A DNA stretch of 51,715 bases, taken from NCBI GenBank assembly GCA_020161815.1, contig JAIUOP010000020.1, positions 1 to 51,715 of the forward strand, given 5' to 3'. This DNA comes from Actinomycetota bacterium (GTDB lineage: Bacteria; Actinomycetota; Actinomycetes; Actinomycetales; Dermatophilaceae). The notes below the pieces were generated by a model that was not told the DNA's origin, did no database searches, and saw nothing but the letters and a program-made list of their open reading frames with translations. Numbering within the stretch: the stretch's first letter is position 1; every line of letters begins with the position of its first letter. The translations under genes and the position numbers were made by a program. Shown piece after piece: positions 8,536 through 16,512 of this stretch.

Positions 8536-9129
8536 GCGATCGCCAGAGGCGGCGGGCCAAGCCGCAGGGCTTGACCCGAGCGACACCAACTCGCGCACCT
8601 GCGTGACCGACCACGGAGAAATGGTCTCCGGCTGCGTCTGCGCTCTCTCGACGTAGTCCTCCCAAGGCTCCCACCAAGCCGCGTCCACCTCATTGGCGTC
8701 CGGATGTACCGGCGTCCCTGTGGGCACCGTGGCGACGTAGACCGGGCACAGCTCGTTCTCCCAGATGCCCAAGGACTCGGCGCGGTACGAGAACTCCGGA
8801 AGGATCAAGCGAAGCTCGCCCTCGGCCACGTCCAGTCCCAACTCGCTGCTCAAACGACGAGTGACGGCTGCAGATATCTGCTCGCCGGGTCTGGGGTGTC
8901 CGCAACAGCTGTTGGTGCGCTCGCCAGGGAACACCAGCTTCTCGAACGATCGACGCGTCACCAGCAGCCGGTCAGAGTGATCAAAGACGTAGCAGGAAAA
9001 GGCCAAATGAAGCGGTGTTGAGGCGTGGTGCGTCTCCTGCTTGGTCGACGTCCCTACGGCGGAGCCATCAGACGCAAGCAGCACCACCTCGTCCTCATCC
9101 GCCCACCGAGGCCCAGGCTCAACCGACAC
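8512..9129 (-). CDS. idi: Isopentenyl-diphosphate isomerase, type I
   Basis: A 205-residue Nudix-fold enzyme interconverting IPP and DMAPP, which supplies the allylic primer for CrtE. Visible motifs are TNSCCGHPRPGE (catalytic Cys and metal-binding His), RRLSSELGL (Nudix-like helix) and ENELCPVYVA (catalytic Glu). WWEPWEDY near the C-terminus is also typical. GTG 9129 has AGGGGAG upstream. The gene points into the end of the carotenoid operon, and its promoter region is shared with a divergent SRPBCC gene. Co-location supports a dedicated precursor supply. Confidence 0.92.
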   Translation of the reverse strand: MSVEPGPRWADEDEVVLLASDGSAVGTSTKQETHHASTPLHLAFSCYVFDHSDRLLVTRRSFEKLVFPGERTNSCCGHPRPGEQISAAVTRRLSSELGLDVAEGELRLILPEFSYRAESLGIWENELCPVYVATVPTGTPVHPDANEVDAAWWEPWEDYVERAQTQPETISPWSVTQVRELVSLGSSPAAWPAASGDRLPLAARF

Positions 9130-9161
9130 AAACTCCCCTTCGTCTCCCGCAGAACCTTCTC

Positions 9162-9212
9162 ATTGTGCTCGACACTCGGCTGACCTGTCGAGTGTTTGTC
9201 TAGTGTTGTGTC
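9162..9212. promoter_or_regulatory. Divergent idi / SRPBCC promoter region with repeated TGTCKAG boxes
   Basis: For idi (minus strand), TCGACA (plus 9186-9191) and CACAAT (plus 9162-9167) are 18 bp apart. For the plus-strand gene, TAGTGT (9201-9206) lies 6 bp before its ATG, implying a leaderless transcript. CTCGACA (9168-9174) and TGTCGAG (9186-9192) form a 7-bp inverted repeat. TGTCGAGTGT and TGTCTAGTGT (9186 and 9197) form a direct repeat with an 11-bp period. TGTCTAG recurs at the crtE promoter, suggesting a common regulator. Confidence 0.5.
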
Positions 9213-9680
9213 ATGACCGTATTCTCCGCTTCCCGGCGCGCCGAAGCCATCGTCAACGCCGACCAAGGGCCCCTATGGGCCCTGCTGGCCGACCCAAAGG
9301 TGTTGACCCGACATACCCCCTTCGTGACCGCCATCGAGGATTTGGGCAACGACCGTTGGTCATGGTCTCTGGCCGGCATCAGCTACCCGGGCGGCCACTT
9401 CGGCGCCACCTTCGTCGAGAAGATGACCTTCACTCCCGAGTCCCGCATCGACTTCGCCCCCGATCCTCACGCCGGCCGGCAGAGAGCCGGAGCAACGGGC
9501 ACTTACCGACTGAAACCGCATGAATCGGGCACACACCTACTCATCGACCTCACCGTGACCGCCGACCTGCCAGCTCCTCGCGGCGCCCGCCACCTCATCG
9601 AGCCCGCGATGCGAGCCGTCATCGCACTCATGTGGGATGCCTTCGCCAAAGGCCTCATCAGCGAGCTCACGCCCAACTAA
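9213..9680 (+). CDS. SRPBCC-fold (START-like) protein
   Basis: A 155-residue protein with the pattern of the START/Bet v1-like fold: an N-terminal strand, then VNADQGPLWALLADP, alternating strands (WSWSLAGISYPGG, ATFVEKMTF, ATGTYRLKP, HLLIDLTVTADLP), and a long C-terminal helix ending AFAKGLISEL. Such folds bind lipids or polyketides or act as cyclases; no catalytic residue is evident. It is divergent from idi through repeats also found at crtE, so a role in carotenoid handling is possible but unproven. ATG at 9213 is probably leaderless. Confidence 0.7.
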   Translation: MTVFSASRRAEAIVNADQGPLWALLADPKVLTRHTPFVTAIEDLGNDRWSWSLAGISYPGGHFGATFVEKMTFTPESRIDFAPDPHAGRQRAGATGTYRLKPHESGTHLLIDLTVTADLPAPRGARHLIEPAMRAVIALMWDAFAKGLISELTPN

Positions 9681-9876
9681 CTCCGAGAACCACCCTGAGA
9701 GCGGCCTCCCTTCACCGACCATCCTCGCCTGGGACGGGACTGTCCGATGAACGGTGCATGAGCTGGTGAAGAGAGGGTCACGCCTCGCCAAGGTCGCAGC
9801 GGCGCGCGCCACGCGACACATCCCGGGCGACCAGCCCTCAGGCGAGAGTGGCCCGCTGTCGTGGCAGGCTGGACCG

Positions 9877-10851
9877 ATGCTGCTCTCCCTCGACCAGCTC
9901 GACCGGGCCTGCGGCGCCGTGCTGGCCTCTGCAGCCGGTGACGCCCTCGGCGCCGCCTACGAATTCGGTTGCGCCACCGTCGGTCCCAACGGTCCGCAGA
10001 TGCTCGGCGGGGGCCTGGGCAACTTCGCCCCCGGTGAGTGGACCGACGACACATCCATGGCCGTCGGCATCCTGCGTGTCGCCGCCGCTCGCCACGAGCT
10101 CACCTCCGACGCCGCCCTCACCGACATCGCCCGCCAGTGGAGCACGTGGTATGACGGCAACCCACCGGACATCGGCATCCAGACCCGTACCATCTTCTCC
10201 CGCACGGGATCGCAGCCCACTGCAACGGAATTGCGCGACACGGCATACGCACTCCACGGCGAGACGGGCCGCACGGCCGGCAACGGTTCGCTCATGCGGA
10301 CGGCCGCGGTCGCACTCCCCCACCTCGACGACGCCGACACCGTGGCTGCTGCCGCCCGGGCGATCAGCGAACTCACCCACACCGACGCGCGCGCCGGGGA
10401 GGCCTGCGTCCTGTGGTCGCTCGCGATCCGGCACGCGATCCTCGAGGCCGAGCTCGACCTCCGCGCCGGGCTGCCGTGGCTCGAGGACGACGCCCGCGCA
10501 TGGTGGCTCGCCCGCATCGAGGAGGCCGGGGCCTCCGGGCCCGGCCGCTTCACCCAGAACGCCTGGGTCGTCGAGGCCTTCCAAGCGGCGTGGTCCGCGA
10601 TCGTCCATACCCCCACCCCGCCGGGAGGTATGCCGACCGCTCACCTGCGCGGCTCCCTCGCCACCGCGATCGCGATCGGACACGACACCGACACCGTCGC
10701 CGCGATCGCGGGTGCGCTGCTGGGCGCCCGGTGGGGCGCCTCGGCAGTGCCCAACGAGTGGCGACGGATGCTGCACGGCTGGCCGGGCCTGGACGCAGAG
10801 GACCTGGTGGAGCTCGCGACGCGTGCCACCCTCGGCGGCCTCGACAGGTAG
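9877..10851 (+). CDS. ADP-ribosylglycohydrolase family protein
   Basis: A 324-residue DraG/ARH-type hydrolase that removes ADP-ribose from modified residues or small molecules. The metal-binding motifs are visible: EWTDDTSMAVGIL (TDDT, near residue 53) and GHDTDTVAAIAGALLGARWG (DTDT, near residue 270). The frame is open to GTG 9754, but the domain begins at MLLSLDQLDRACGAVLASAAGDALG. ATG 9877 has CAGGCT six bases upstream, like the leaderless -10 boxes elsewhere in the window. This is the first gene right of the carotenoid locus and the first to carry the GTATGCCG octamer (10241, 10628). Its substrate is unknown; no DraT-like partner is adjacent. Confidence 0.88.
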   Translation: MLLSLDQLDRACGAVLASAAGDALGAAYEFGCATVGPNGPQMLGGGLGNFAPGEWTDDTSMAVGILRVAAARHELTSDAALTDIARQWSTWYDGNPPDIGIQTRTIFSRTGSQPTATELRDTAYALHGETGRTAGNGSLMRTAAVALPHLDDADTVAAAARAISELTHTDARAGEACVLWSLAIRHAILEAELDLRAGLPWLEDDARAWWLARIEEAGASGPGRFTQNAWVVEAFQAAWSAIVHTPTPPGGMPTAHLRGSLATAIAIGHDTDTVAAIAGALLGARWGASAVPNEWRRMLHGWPGLDAEDLVELATRATLGGLDR

Positions 10852-10862
10852 CCCGACCCCAG

Positions 10863-10879
10863 CCCGTCGGTGAGACGGG
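10863..10879 (+). terminator. Small hairpin after the ADP-ribosylglycohydrolase gene
   Basis: CCCGTC and GACGGG flank a 5-base loop 12 bp after the stop codon. There is no T-run. It is a plausible but weak terminator. Confidence 0.35.
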
Positions 10880-10971
10880 GTGCCCGCTCCGGTTTCCTAC
10901 CGTGAGGTAACGAACTACTTTTGCACCACGCACCTCCGACGACGCAGGAGCGGGAGTAGGAGCGGGGACGC

Positions 10972-12465
10972 ATGACACTCACTCTTTCGGAGCAACTGAA
11001 GCGCCGTAAGCCGATCGTCTTCCAGCAGATGCACCATGAGGGCGAGGAACTCGCCCGCAACATGACGACCTTCCATCTCATGATGTTCGGGGTCGGCGCG
11101 ACCATCGGCACCGGGATCTTCTTCGTCCTCGGGGAGGCGGTCCCCAAGGCGGGGCCCGCGGTGCTCGTCAGTTTTGTCATTGCCGGCATCGCGGCCGGCC
11201 TCTCCGCGCTCTGTTATGCCGAGCTCGCGAGCGCGATCCCGGTCAGCGGGTCGACGTACAGCTACGCCTACCACGCCTTGGGTGAACTCGTCGCCGTCGT
11301 CATCGCCGGGTGCGTCCTGCTCGAGTACGGCGTCGCGACGGGCGCGGTCGCCGTCGGATGGAGTGGCTACTTCAACGAGCTCATGCACGCTCTCTTCGGG
11401 TTCAAGCTGCCCCAGGCCCTCTCGGTGTCGCCCATCCCGGGGACGGACGGTGTGGCGACCGGCGGGATCATCAACCTCCCAGCCGTCGTGCTCGTCCTCC
11501 TCTGCATGTTCCTCCTCCTCCGCGGCGCTACCGAGTCCGCCAAGGTCAACGCCGCGATGGTCCTCATCAAGATCGCGGTCCTCGTGCTCTTCTCCGTCAT
11601 CGGCTTCAGCGCCTTCAACGCCGACCACTTCAGCAACTTCTTCGCGGCCGGAGCCGCTGGCATCTCGGCCGCCGCGGGCACGATCTTCTTCTCCTTCATC
11701 GGCCTCGATGCCGTCGCCACCGCCGGCGAAGAGGTGAAGAACCCCCAGAAGGCCCTGCCTCGCGCCATCATCGGCGCCCTGCTCATCGTGTCCGGCGCCT
11801 ACATCGCGGTCGCCGCAGCTGGTCTGGCGGCCAAGCCCGCCTCCTTCTTCTCCAGCCCGGAGGCCGCCGACGCCGGCCTGGCCCAGATCCTCAAGGACAT
11901 CACCGGCAACGAGATCTGGAGCACGGTCCTCGCGGCCGGCGCGGTCATCTCGATCTTCTCGGTCACGCTGGTCACCCTCTACGGACAGACCCGCATCCTC
12001 TTCGCGATCGGCCGCGACGGTCTCATCCCCCGTCGCTTCTCGGTGGTCAACCCCAAGTCGATGTCGCCGAACTTCAATGTCGTGGTCGTCAGCATCGTCG
12101 TCGCCCTCATCGCCGGATTCGTGCCCTCGGACTACCTCTGGGACACCGTCTCGATCGGCACCCTCATGGCGTTCTCGGTGGTCGCGCTCGGCATCATGGT
12201 CCTGCGCAAGACGCACCCCGACCTCGAGCGGCCCTTCAAGATCCCCGGCTACCCCGTGACGCCGATCCTCACGATCCTCGTCTGCTTCTACATCATGTAT
12301 GGCCTGGCCGCGATCACGTGGGTCATCTTCCTCACGTGGATCGCCCTGTGCCTGATCTTCTACTTCGTCTACGGCCGGACGCACGCGACCCTGAACCACT
12401 ACACCTCGGACGAGGAGATCGCCGAGCCCAGCGGCCGGCGCCTCAAGGAGGACGAACAGTTGTGA
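10972..12465 (+). CDS. APC-family amino acid permease
   Basis: A 497-residue, about 12-helix transporter of the amino acid-polyamine-organocation superfamily. The first helix carries the unwound-helix motif GVGATIGTGIFFVLG (residues 37-51), which binds the amino acid carboxylate in this fold. FIGLDAVATAGEEVKNPQKALPRAI (near 243-267) is typical of the CAT/YfnA subgroup. The basic N-terminus is cytoplasmic. GGAGCGGGGACGC precedes the ATG. The stop overlaps the GTG of the universal stress protein gene, a coupling often seen in actinobacteria and suggesting stress-linked control of transport. The substrate cannot be fixed; cationic amino acids are the family norm. Confidence 0.88.
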   Translation: MTLTLSEQLKRRKPIVFQQMHHEGEELARNMTTFHLMMFGVGATIGTGIFFVLGEAVPKAGPAVLVSFVIAGIAAGLSALCYAELASAIPVSGSTYSYAYHALGELVAVVIAGCVLLEYGVATGAVAVGWSGYFNELMHALFGFKLPQALSVSPIPGTDGVATGGIINLPAVVLVLLCMFLLLRGATESAKVNAAMVLIKIAVLVLFSVIGFSAFNADHFSNFFAAGAAGISAAAGTIFFSFIGLDAVATAGEEVKNPQKALPRAIIGALLIVSGAYIAVAAAGLAAKPASFFSSPEAADAGLAQILKDITGNEIWSTVLAAGAVISIFSVTLVTLYGQTRILFAIGRDGLIPRRFSVVNPKSMSPNFNVVVVSIVVALIAGFVPSDYLWDTVSIGTLMAFSVVALGIMVLRKTHPDLERPFKIPGYPVTPILTILVCFYIMYGLAAITWVIFLTWIALCLIFYFVYGRTHATLNHYTSDEEIAEPSGRRLKEDEQL

Positions 12466-13346
12466 TCCTCGTCGGCTACAGCCCCCACAAGTCCGACCAG
12501 GGCGCCGTCGACCTCGCCTGCCTCTTGGCATTGTCCGACGACCAGCCGGTCCATGTGCTCTCCGTCGTCCCAGCAGGGTGGGGCACACCCGCGGTCGGCG
12601 ACACCGATCGCGATTTCCAGCTCTGGGCGCAGGGCGAGGGTGCCGAGGCCGAGGCCGAGGCGCGCGCGGAGTTGGCGTCGCACCCGTCGGTCACCAGCGA
12701 TGCCTCGTGGGTCCCGGGGCGCTCTGTCCCCCAAGCGATCCTCGACGAAGCCGAGCGCCTCAGGGCGTCCATGCTCGTGGTCGGCTCCGGCGCCAGCACC
12801 CGGCACGGCACGATCTCGCTCACCTCGAAGACCGATCGGCTGCTCCACTCCTCCCCCTTGCCGGTCGCGATCGCCCCTAAGGGGTATGCCGTCTCGCCGG
12901 GCTCGCGCGTGGCGCGTGTGACCGTCGCCTTCCGCGGGGATCACACGACCTCTGCCCTGCTCGAACGGGTCGCCGAGATCTGCCAGCGCACCAAGGCGCG
13001 GTTGCGCATCGTGACCTTCGCCATCAACGCCCGGCGGATGGTGACGACGACCGTCCCGGACGCGGAGGGCGCGATCGTGGCGCAGTGGGTGCGCCAGGCC
13101 AGCGCGGACCAGCAGCTTGCCCTCGACAACCTCGCCGAGTTGGGCATGGACCCGGCCGCCGTCGAACATGTGGTCGCCGTCGGCCGCTCCTGGGGCGGCG
13201 CCATCGACCAACTCGACTGGGGCAAGGGCGACGTCCTCGTCCTCGGATCGTCGATGTCGTCGAGTCTGATGGCACGCGTCTTCCTTGGCAGCAGCGCCAC
13301 CAAGATCATCGCGAACTCACCGGTCCCGGTCATCGTCGTCCCCTGA
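12462..13346 (+). CDS. Tandem universal stress protein
   Basis: A 294-residue protein with two UspA domains (about 1-143 and 149-294). Domain 1 ends VVGSGASTRHGTISLTSKTD...SSPLPVAIAP, with a recognisable ATP-binding G/S-rich loop. Domain 2 ends VLGSSMSSSLMARVFLGSSA...SPVPVIVVP. GTG 12462 overlaps the permease stop (GTGA), and the protein begins directly with the first strand VILVGYSPHKSD. Longer upstream frames run through the permease gene in another frame and are not coding. Fusion or coupling of Usp domains to APC permeases is common and suggests that the protein regulates the transporter. Confidence 0.85.
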   Translation: MILVGYSPHKSDQGAVDLACLLALSDDQPVHVLSVVPAGWGTPAVGDTDRDFQLWAQGEGAEAEAEARAELASHPSVTSDASWVPGRSVPQAILDEAERLRASMLVVGSGASTRHGTISLTSKTDRLLHSSPLPVAIAPKGYAVSPGSRVARVTVAFRGDHTTSALLERVAEICQRTKARLRIVTFAINARRMVTTTVPDAEGAIVAQWVRQASADQQLALDNLAELGMDPAAVEHVVAVGRSWGGAIDQLDWGKGDVLVLGSSMSSSLMARVFLGSSATKIIANSPVPVIVVP

Positions 13347-13705
13347 ACGTGCCGAGTCTCTCGGTGGCGAATGGCGTGTTGGAGCGGCGATGACGCAGGA
13401 GCGCTTTGAGGTGAGCCTCGACGGGTGCGGGAGCCACTGGAGACGCGGGTGAACCAGCCACAGGTCTCGTCCGCACTCGCTGCACGTGAGGAAGTCGTCG
13501 GGGCTGCGAGTGCGGATGTCGCCGTGGAGTGCCAGTGCATTCCGGGTGTACAACAACCTGACAACCCCCACGAACAAGTCCTTCGTCGGCAGGAGGCCGG
13601 AGGAGGCGAAGGCGGGGTGGGCGAGATGGCGTGAGGGGCCACGATTCTCCGGGCCGGACGAACGCGCGCGAGGCTGGAGTGGTCGGAGTGGCCGGTGACA
13701 TCCCC
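13347..13705. other. Intergenic region without a convincing gene
   Basis: No frame here has a recognisable domain. A minus-strand frame contains the stretch DDFLTCSECGRDLWLVHPRL with one CxxC pair, but it lacks a ribosome site, a second CxxC and any family I know, so I leave it uncalled. It could be a decayed gene. A small uncharacterised zinc-binding protein is the alternative. Confidence 0.4.
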
Positions 13706-13931
13706 TAGACTTGAGAGACGGTCCGCCCAGTTCTGCCTCGGGCCGTGGTCCCAAAGAGACGCCGACATCGGACGCGTTTCGGTGCCATCCTCAGCGCGAG
13801 GTTCAGCACCACTGACCTGTTGAGTCTGTCGGGCCTCAGGGCCTGCCCACTCAACACCCGTCGATGCCGACTGCGCCGCGACACCCGTCGCGCCGGGCAG
13901 AACGACCAGCACCACTGATGGAGCATTTTCC
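13706..13931 (+). promoter_or_regulatory. Promoter and long structured leader of the DEAD-box helicase gene
   Basis: TAGACT at 13706-13711 is a likely -10, giving a leader of about 210 bases before the TTG start. Inside it, GTTGAGT (13819-13825) and ACTCAAC (13849-13855) close a perfect hairpin whose interior has a second GGCC/GGCC stem. CAGCACCACTGA occurs twice (13804-13815, 13907-13918), and ACACCCGTCG occurs twice nearby. The last repeat sits just before the ribosome site. Long regulated leaders are known for cold-shock helicases, so post-transcriptional autoregulation is plausible here. Confidence 0.5.
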
Positions 13932-15599
13932 TTGTCCCGCAACACCTTCGGCGCGCTCGGCGTGCCCTCCGACCTCACCGCGATCCTCACCGACCTCGGC
14001 ATCACGACGCCAACGCCCATCCAGGCCGCGACCCTGCCCGACTCCTTGGCCGGTCGCGACGTCCTCGGACGGGGACGGACCGGCTCCGGGAAGACCTTCG
14101 CCTTCCTGCTTCCCGTGGTGGTCCGACTCGCGGCGAGCACGAGTCGTCGGACGGCCAAGCGCCCCCGCGCACTGATCCTCGCCCCCACCCGAGAGCTCGT
14201 CGCCCAGATCGAGGCGTCGCTCGAGCCTCTCGCTCGCGCCCACGGCCTGACCAGCCGGACGATCTTCGGCGGCGTCGGCCAGAACCCCCAGGTCACCGCC
14301 CTCGCCCGCGGAGTGGACATCGTCATCGCCTGCCCCGGGCGACTCGAGGACCTCATCGGCCAAGGGCACGTCTCCCTTGATGCCGTCGAGATCACCGTGC
14401 TCGACGAGGCCGATCACATGGCCGACCTGGGCTTCCTCCCCGTCGTCAAGCGGCTGCTCGATCGCACGCCTCGCCAAGGGCAGCGGATGCTCTTCTCGGC
14501 GACCCTCGACGCCGGGGTGCAGGTCCTGGTCAAGCGCTACCTCAACTCCCCCGTCACCCACGAGGCCGACTCGGCCCAGTCTCCGGTGGCGACGATGAGC
14601 CACCACGTCCTGCACGTGACCCCGGAGGCCCACCTCCCCGTGCTGGTCGACCTCGTGGCCGCTCCCGGGCGCACGGTGGTCTTCACCCGCACCAAGCACC
14701 GGGCCAAGAAGCTGGCTCGCCAGCTCAACGCCAATGGTGTGCCGGCGGTCGAGCTGCACGGGAACCTGTCGCAGAACGCCCGCACCCGCACCATGGATGC
14801 CTTCCACTCGGGCGCTGCCGCCACCCTCGTCGCCACGGACATCGCTGCGCGAGGCATCCACGTCGACGATGTCGGCCTCGTCATCCACGCCGACCCACCG
14901 GTCGAGCACAAGGCCTACCTCCACCGCAGCGGTCGCACCGCCCGCGCGGGCGCCTCGGGCACCGTTGTCACGCTCATGACCGACGACCAAGTGGGCGACG
15001 TCCGCGACCTCACCCGCAAGGCCGGCATCAAGCCGACGACCACGCGCGTGAGCGCCACGCATCCACTCCTGCAGACCCTGGCACCGGGCGAGCGCGAGTT
15101 CCCCGGTGGCTTCGCCACGGCGCCTTCCCAAGAGTTCTCGGGAACTGGTGGACGCAACGGCGGGGCCGGCCGTGGCCGCAGTCGTGCCGGCAGCGGCGGA
15201 GGCGCAGGAAGGCCGGATGCGGCTGGCCGCGGGAGCGGTAATGGCAGAAATGGGAATGGCACTGGTGATCGCGCCGGTGGTGGTCGTCCCACCACTGGTG
15301 GCAATGGTTCTGGCCATGGGTCTCGTAACGGCATGGGCGCCTCCACTGCCCCGCGGACTGGAGCATCCGTACGCGGGCTCGACTCCACCACCGGAGGCAC
15401 CCCGACCGCGCAGCGATCCGGATCCACCACTCAAGCGCGTGGCCCGCGGGCTGGAGCATCCGTACGCGGGCTCAACACCAACAACAAGAGCTCCTCGGGT
15501 GGCCAGAACCGGGGTCGCGCCAACGGAGCCAACGGATCGGGACGCACCCGCAGCGCGGCGGACTTCTCGGCCCAGAGCCGCGGCGGACGCGGTCGCTGA
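13932..15599 (+). CDS. DEAD-box ATP-dependent RNA helicase
   Basis: A 555-residue superfamily 2 RNA helicase. The motifs appear in order: Q motif (FGALGVPSDLTAIL...TPTPIQ), I GRTGSGKT, Ia PTREL, II DEAD (VLDEADHM), III SAT, IV VVFTRTKH, V ATDIAARGIHV and VI HRSGRTARAG. Residues beyond about 400 form a Gly/Arg/Asn-rich disordered tail with RGR and GNG repeats, as in RhlE-type helicases that bind structured RNA. The tail contains two copies of a DNA repeat coding GASVRGL. TTG 13932 is chosen because GGAG lies 8 bases upstream and the Q motif follows immediately. Likely role: ribosome assembly or RNA decay in the cold. Confidence 0.88.
   Translation: MSRNTFGALGVPSDLTAILTDLGITTPTPIQAATLPDSLAGRDVLGRGRTGSGKTFAFLLPVVVRLAASTSRRTAKRPRALILAPTRELVAQIEASLEPLARAHGLTSRTIFGGVGQNPQVTALARGVDIVIACPGRLEDLIGQGHVSLDAVEITVLDEADHMADLGFLPVVKRLLDRTPRQGQRMLFSATLDAGVQVLVKRYLNSPVTHEADSAQSPVATMSHHVLHVTPEAHLPVLVDLVAAPGRTVVFTRTKHRAKKLARQLNANGVPAVELHGNLSQNARTRTMDAFHSGAAATLVATDIAARGIHVDDVGLVIHADPPVEHKAYLHRSGRTARAGASGTVVTLMTDDQVGDVRDLTRKAGIKPTTTRVSATHPLLQTLAPGEREFPGGFATAPSQEFSGTGGRNGGAGRGRSRAGSGGGAGRPDAAGRGSGNGRNGNGTGDRAGGGRPTTGGNGSGHGSRNGMGASTAPRTGASVRGLDSTTGGTPTAQRSGSTTQARGPRAGASVRGLNTNNKSSSGGQNRGRANGANGSGRTRSAADFSAQSRGGRGR
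15350..15475. repeat. Two copies of a GGAGCATCCGT palindromic repeat inside the helicase tail
   Basis: GGAGCATCCGT occurs at 15360-15370 and 15453-15463, 93 bp apart (31 codons), in frame and coding GASVRGL each time. Each copy is bracketed by CCCGCG on the left and CGCGGG on the right, so it can fold as a stem-loop. The flanks are also conserved for about 30 bp in total. The same core occurs three more times at 36590-36699. Confidence 0.75.
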
Positions 15600-15629
15600 G
15601 ACCGCGACGCACTCCTAGCGCAGCGGCTT

Positions 15630-15647
15630 CCCCGACCCCAGCCGGGG
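15630..15647. terminator. Weak hairpin between the helicase gene and ddaH
   Basis: CCCCG (15630-15634) and CGGGG (15643-15647) form a short GC-rich stem between two convergent genes. No T-run follows. It is possibly a bidirectional terminator. Confidence 0.3.
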
Positions 15648-15709
15648 CGAGGCGGTCGCTGACCCCCAAGGGCAGTGCCCCACCCTCGGCGAGAGCCTGC
15701 GAGGTCGCC

Positions 15710-16477
15710 TCAGTGGCGGATCCGCACCGACAGGCAGGTGACGCAGCCCTCGAGCTTCTCGAACTCGGAGATGTCGACGCTCGTCACGGCATATCCTCGA
15801 GCCCGGAGCAGCTCGGCGGTGCGCGGCGCCGAGGCCGCCATGAGCAGGTGGTCCGGCGCCAGGTGCACGACGTGCGCGCCACCCTCCTCCGGCATGCCCT
15901 CGTAGCGATCGAAGGCGCCCGGCCAGTCGACGACCGGGTCCCAGCCGATGACCGTGCCGTCGGGCAGCGCCGTGACCGCTGACTTCAGGTGCAGCGCCCG
16001 CTCGACCGTCACGGCCTGGGTGCGCATCCCGAACGGCGCAAGCAGCTCCGCGAACTGCCGGATCCCCTCACCATTGGTCCGTCCCCCCAACCCCACGTAT
16101 GCCGTGTCCCCGGTTCGCAGCACATCTCCCCCATCGAGGGTCCCCGGCGCCTCGATCCGCGCGACCCGCAGGCCGAGCTCCCGGGCCGCCGCCTCGGCGC
16201 CTGCGACTTCACCCTTGCGTTCCGCGGCCCCCGGGTTGGTGATGATCGCGAGGTCCTCGTGCACGACGATCGCGTCCTCGATGAAGACGGCGTCAGGGCA
16301 GTCGTCGGCCGGCTCCACCTCGTGAGTGGACCAGCCCGCGGAACGCAAGCACTCGGCATACGACTCCCATTGCGCCAGGGCGAGGTCGAGGTCGATGGCC
16401 TGCTTCTCGACATGCGTGACGAGGCCGTCGGCGAGGCGCGGACCGGGGCGACGGATGAGGGCCAGGGGGCGGGTCAT
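15710..16477 (-). CDS. ddaH: Dimethylargininase (DDAH) of the amidinotransferase superfamily
   Basis: A 255-residue enzyme of the pentein fold that hydrolyses dimethylarginine (or arginine-like substrates) to citrulline. The C-terminal catalytic Cys lies in EGCVTCLSVRIRH. The catalytic His is in LHLKSAVTALPDG, with acidic residues in DAVFIEDAIVV and the conserved GTLDGGDVL segment. The frame is open further upstream, but the homologous region starts at MTRPLALIRRPGPR. ATG 16477 sits in the palindrome ATGACGTCAT, with CACAAT six bases before it. The gene is convergent with the helicase gene. Related ADI-like activity cannot be excluded, but length and motif order fit DDAH. Confidence 0.87.
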   Translation of the reverse strand: MTRPLALIRRPGPRLADGLVTHVEKQAIDLDLALAQWESYAECLRSAGWSTHEVEPADDCPDAVFIEDAIVVHEDLAIITNPGAAERKGEVAGAEAAARELGLRVARIEAPGTLDGGDVLRTGDTAYVGLGGRTNGEGIRQFAELLAPFGMRTQAVTVERALHLKSAVTALPDGTVIGWDPVVDWPGAFDRYEGMPEEGGAHVVHLAPDHLLMAASAPRTAELLRARGYAVTSVDISEFEKLEGCVTCLSVRIRH

Positions 16478-16512
16478 GACGTCATTGTGGCGCGCGCTGG
16501 GGTGCGGACGTG

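Noticed and set aside
10915..12588. A 557-codon minus-strand open frame
   Set aside because: It is antisense to the APC permease. The E/D/R/G-rich translation is typical of a shadow.
13317..13754. A minus-strand frame with CSECG and LWLVHPRL
   Set aside because: Only one CxxC pair, no ribosome site, a Pro/Arg-rich remainder and overlap with the universal stress protein end. It is noted in the intergenic entry but not called.
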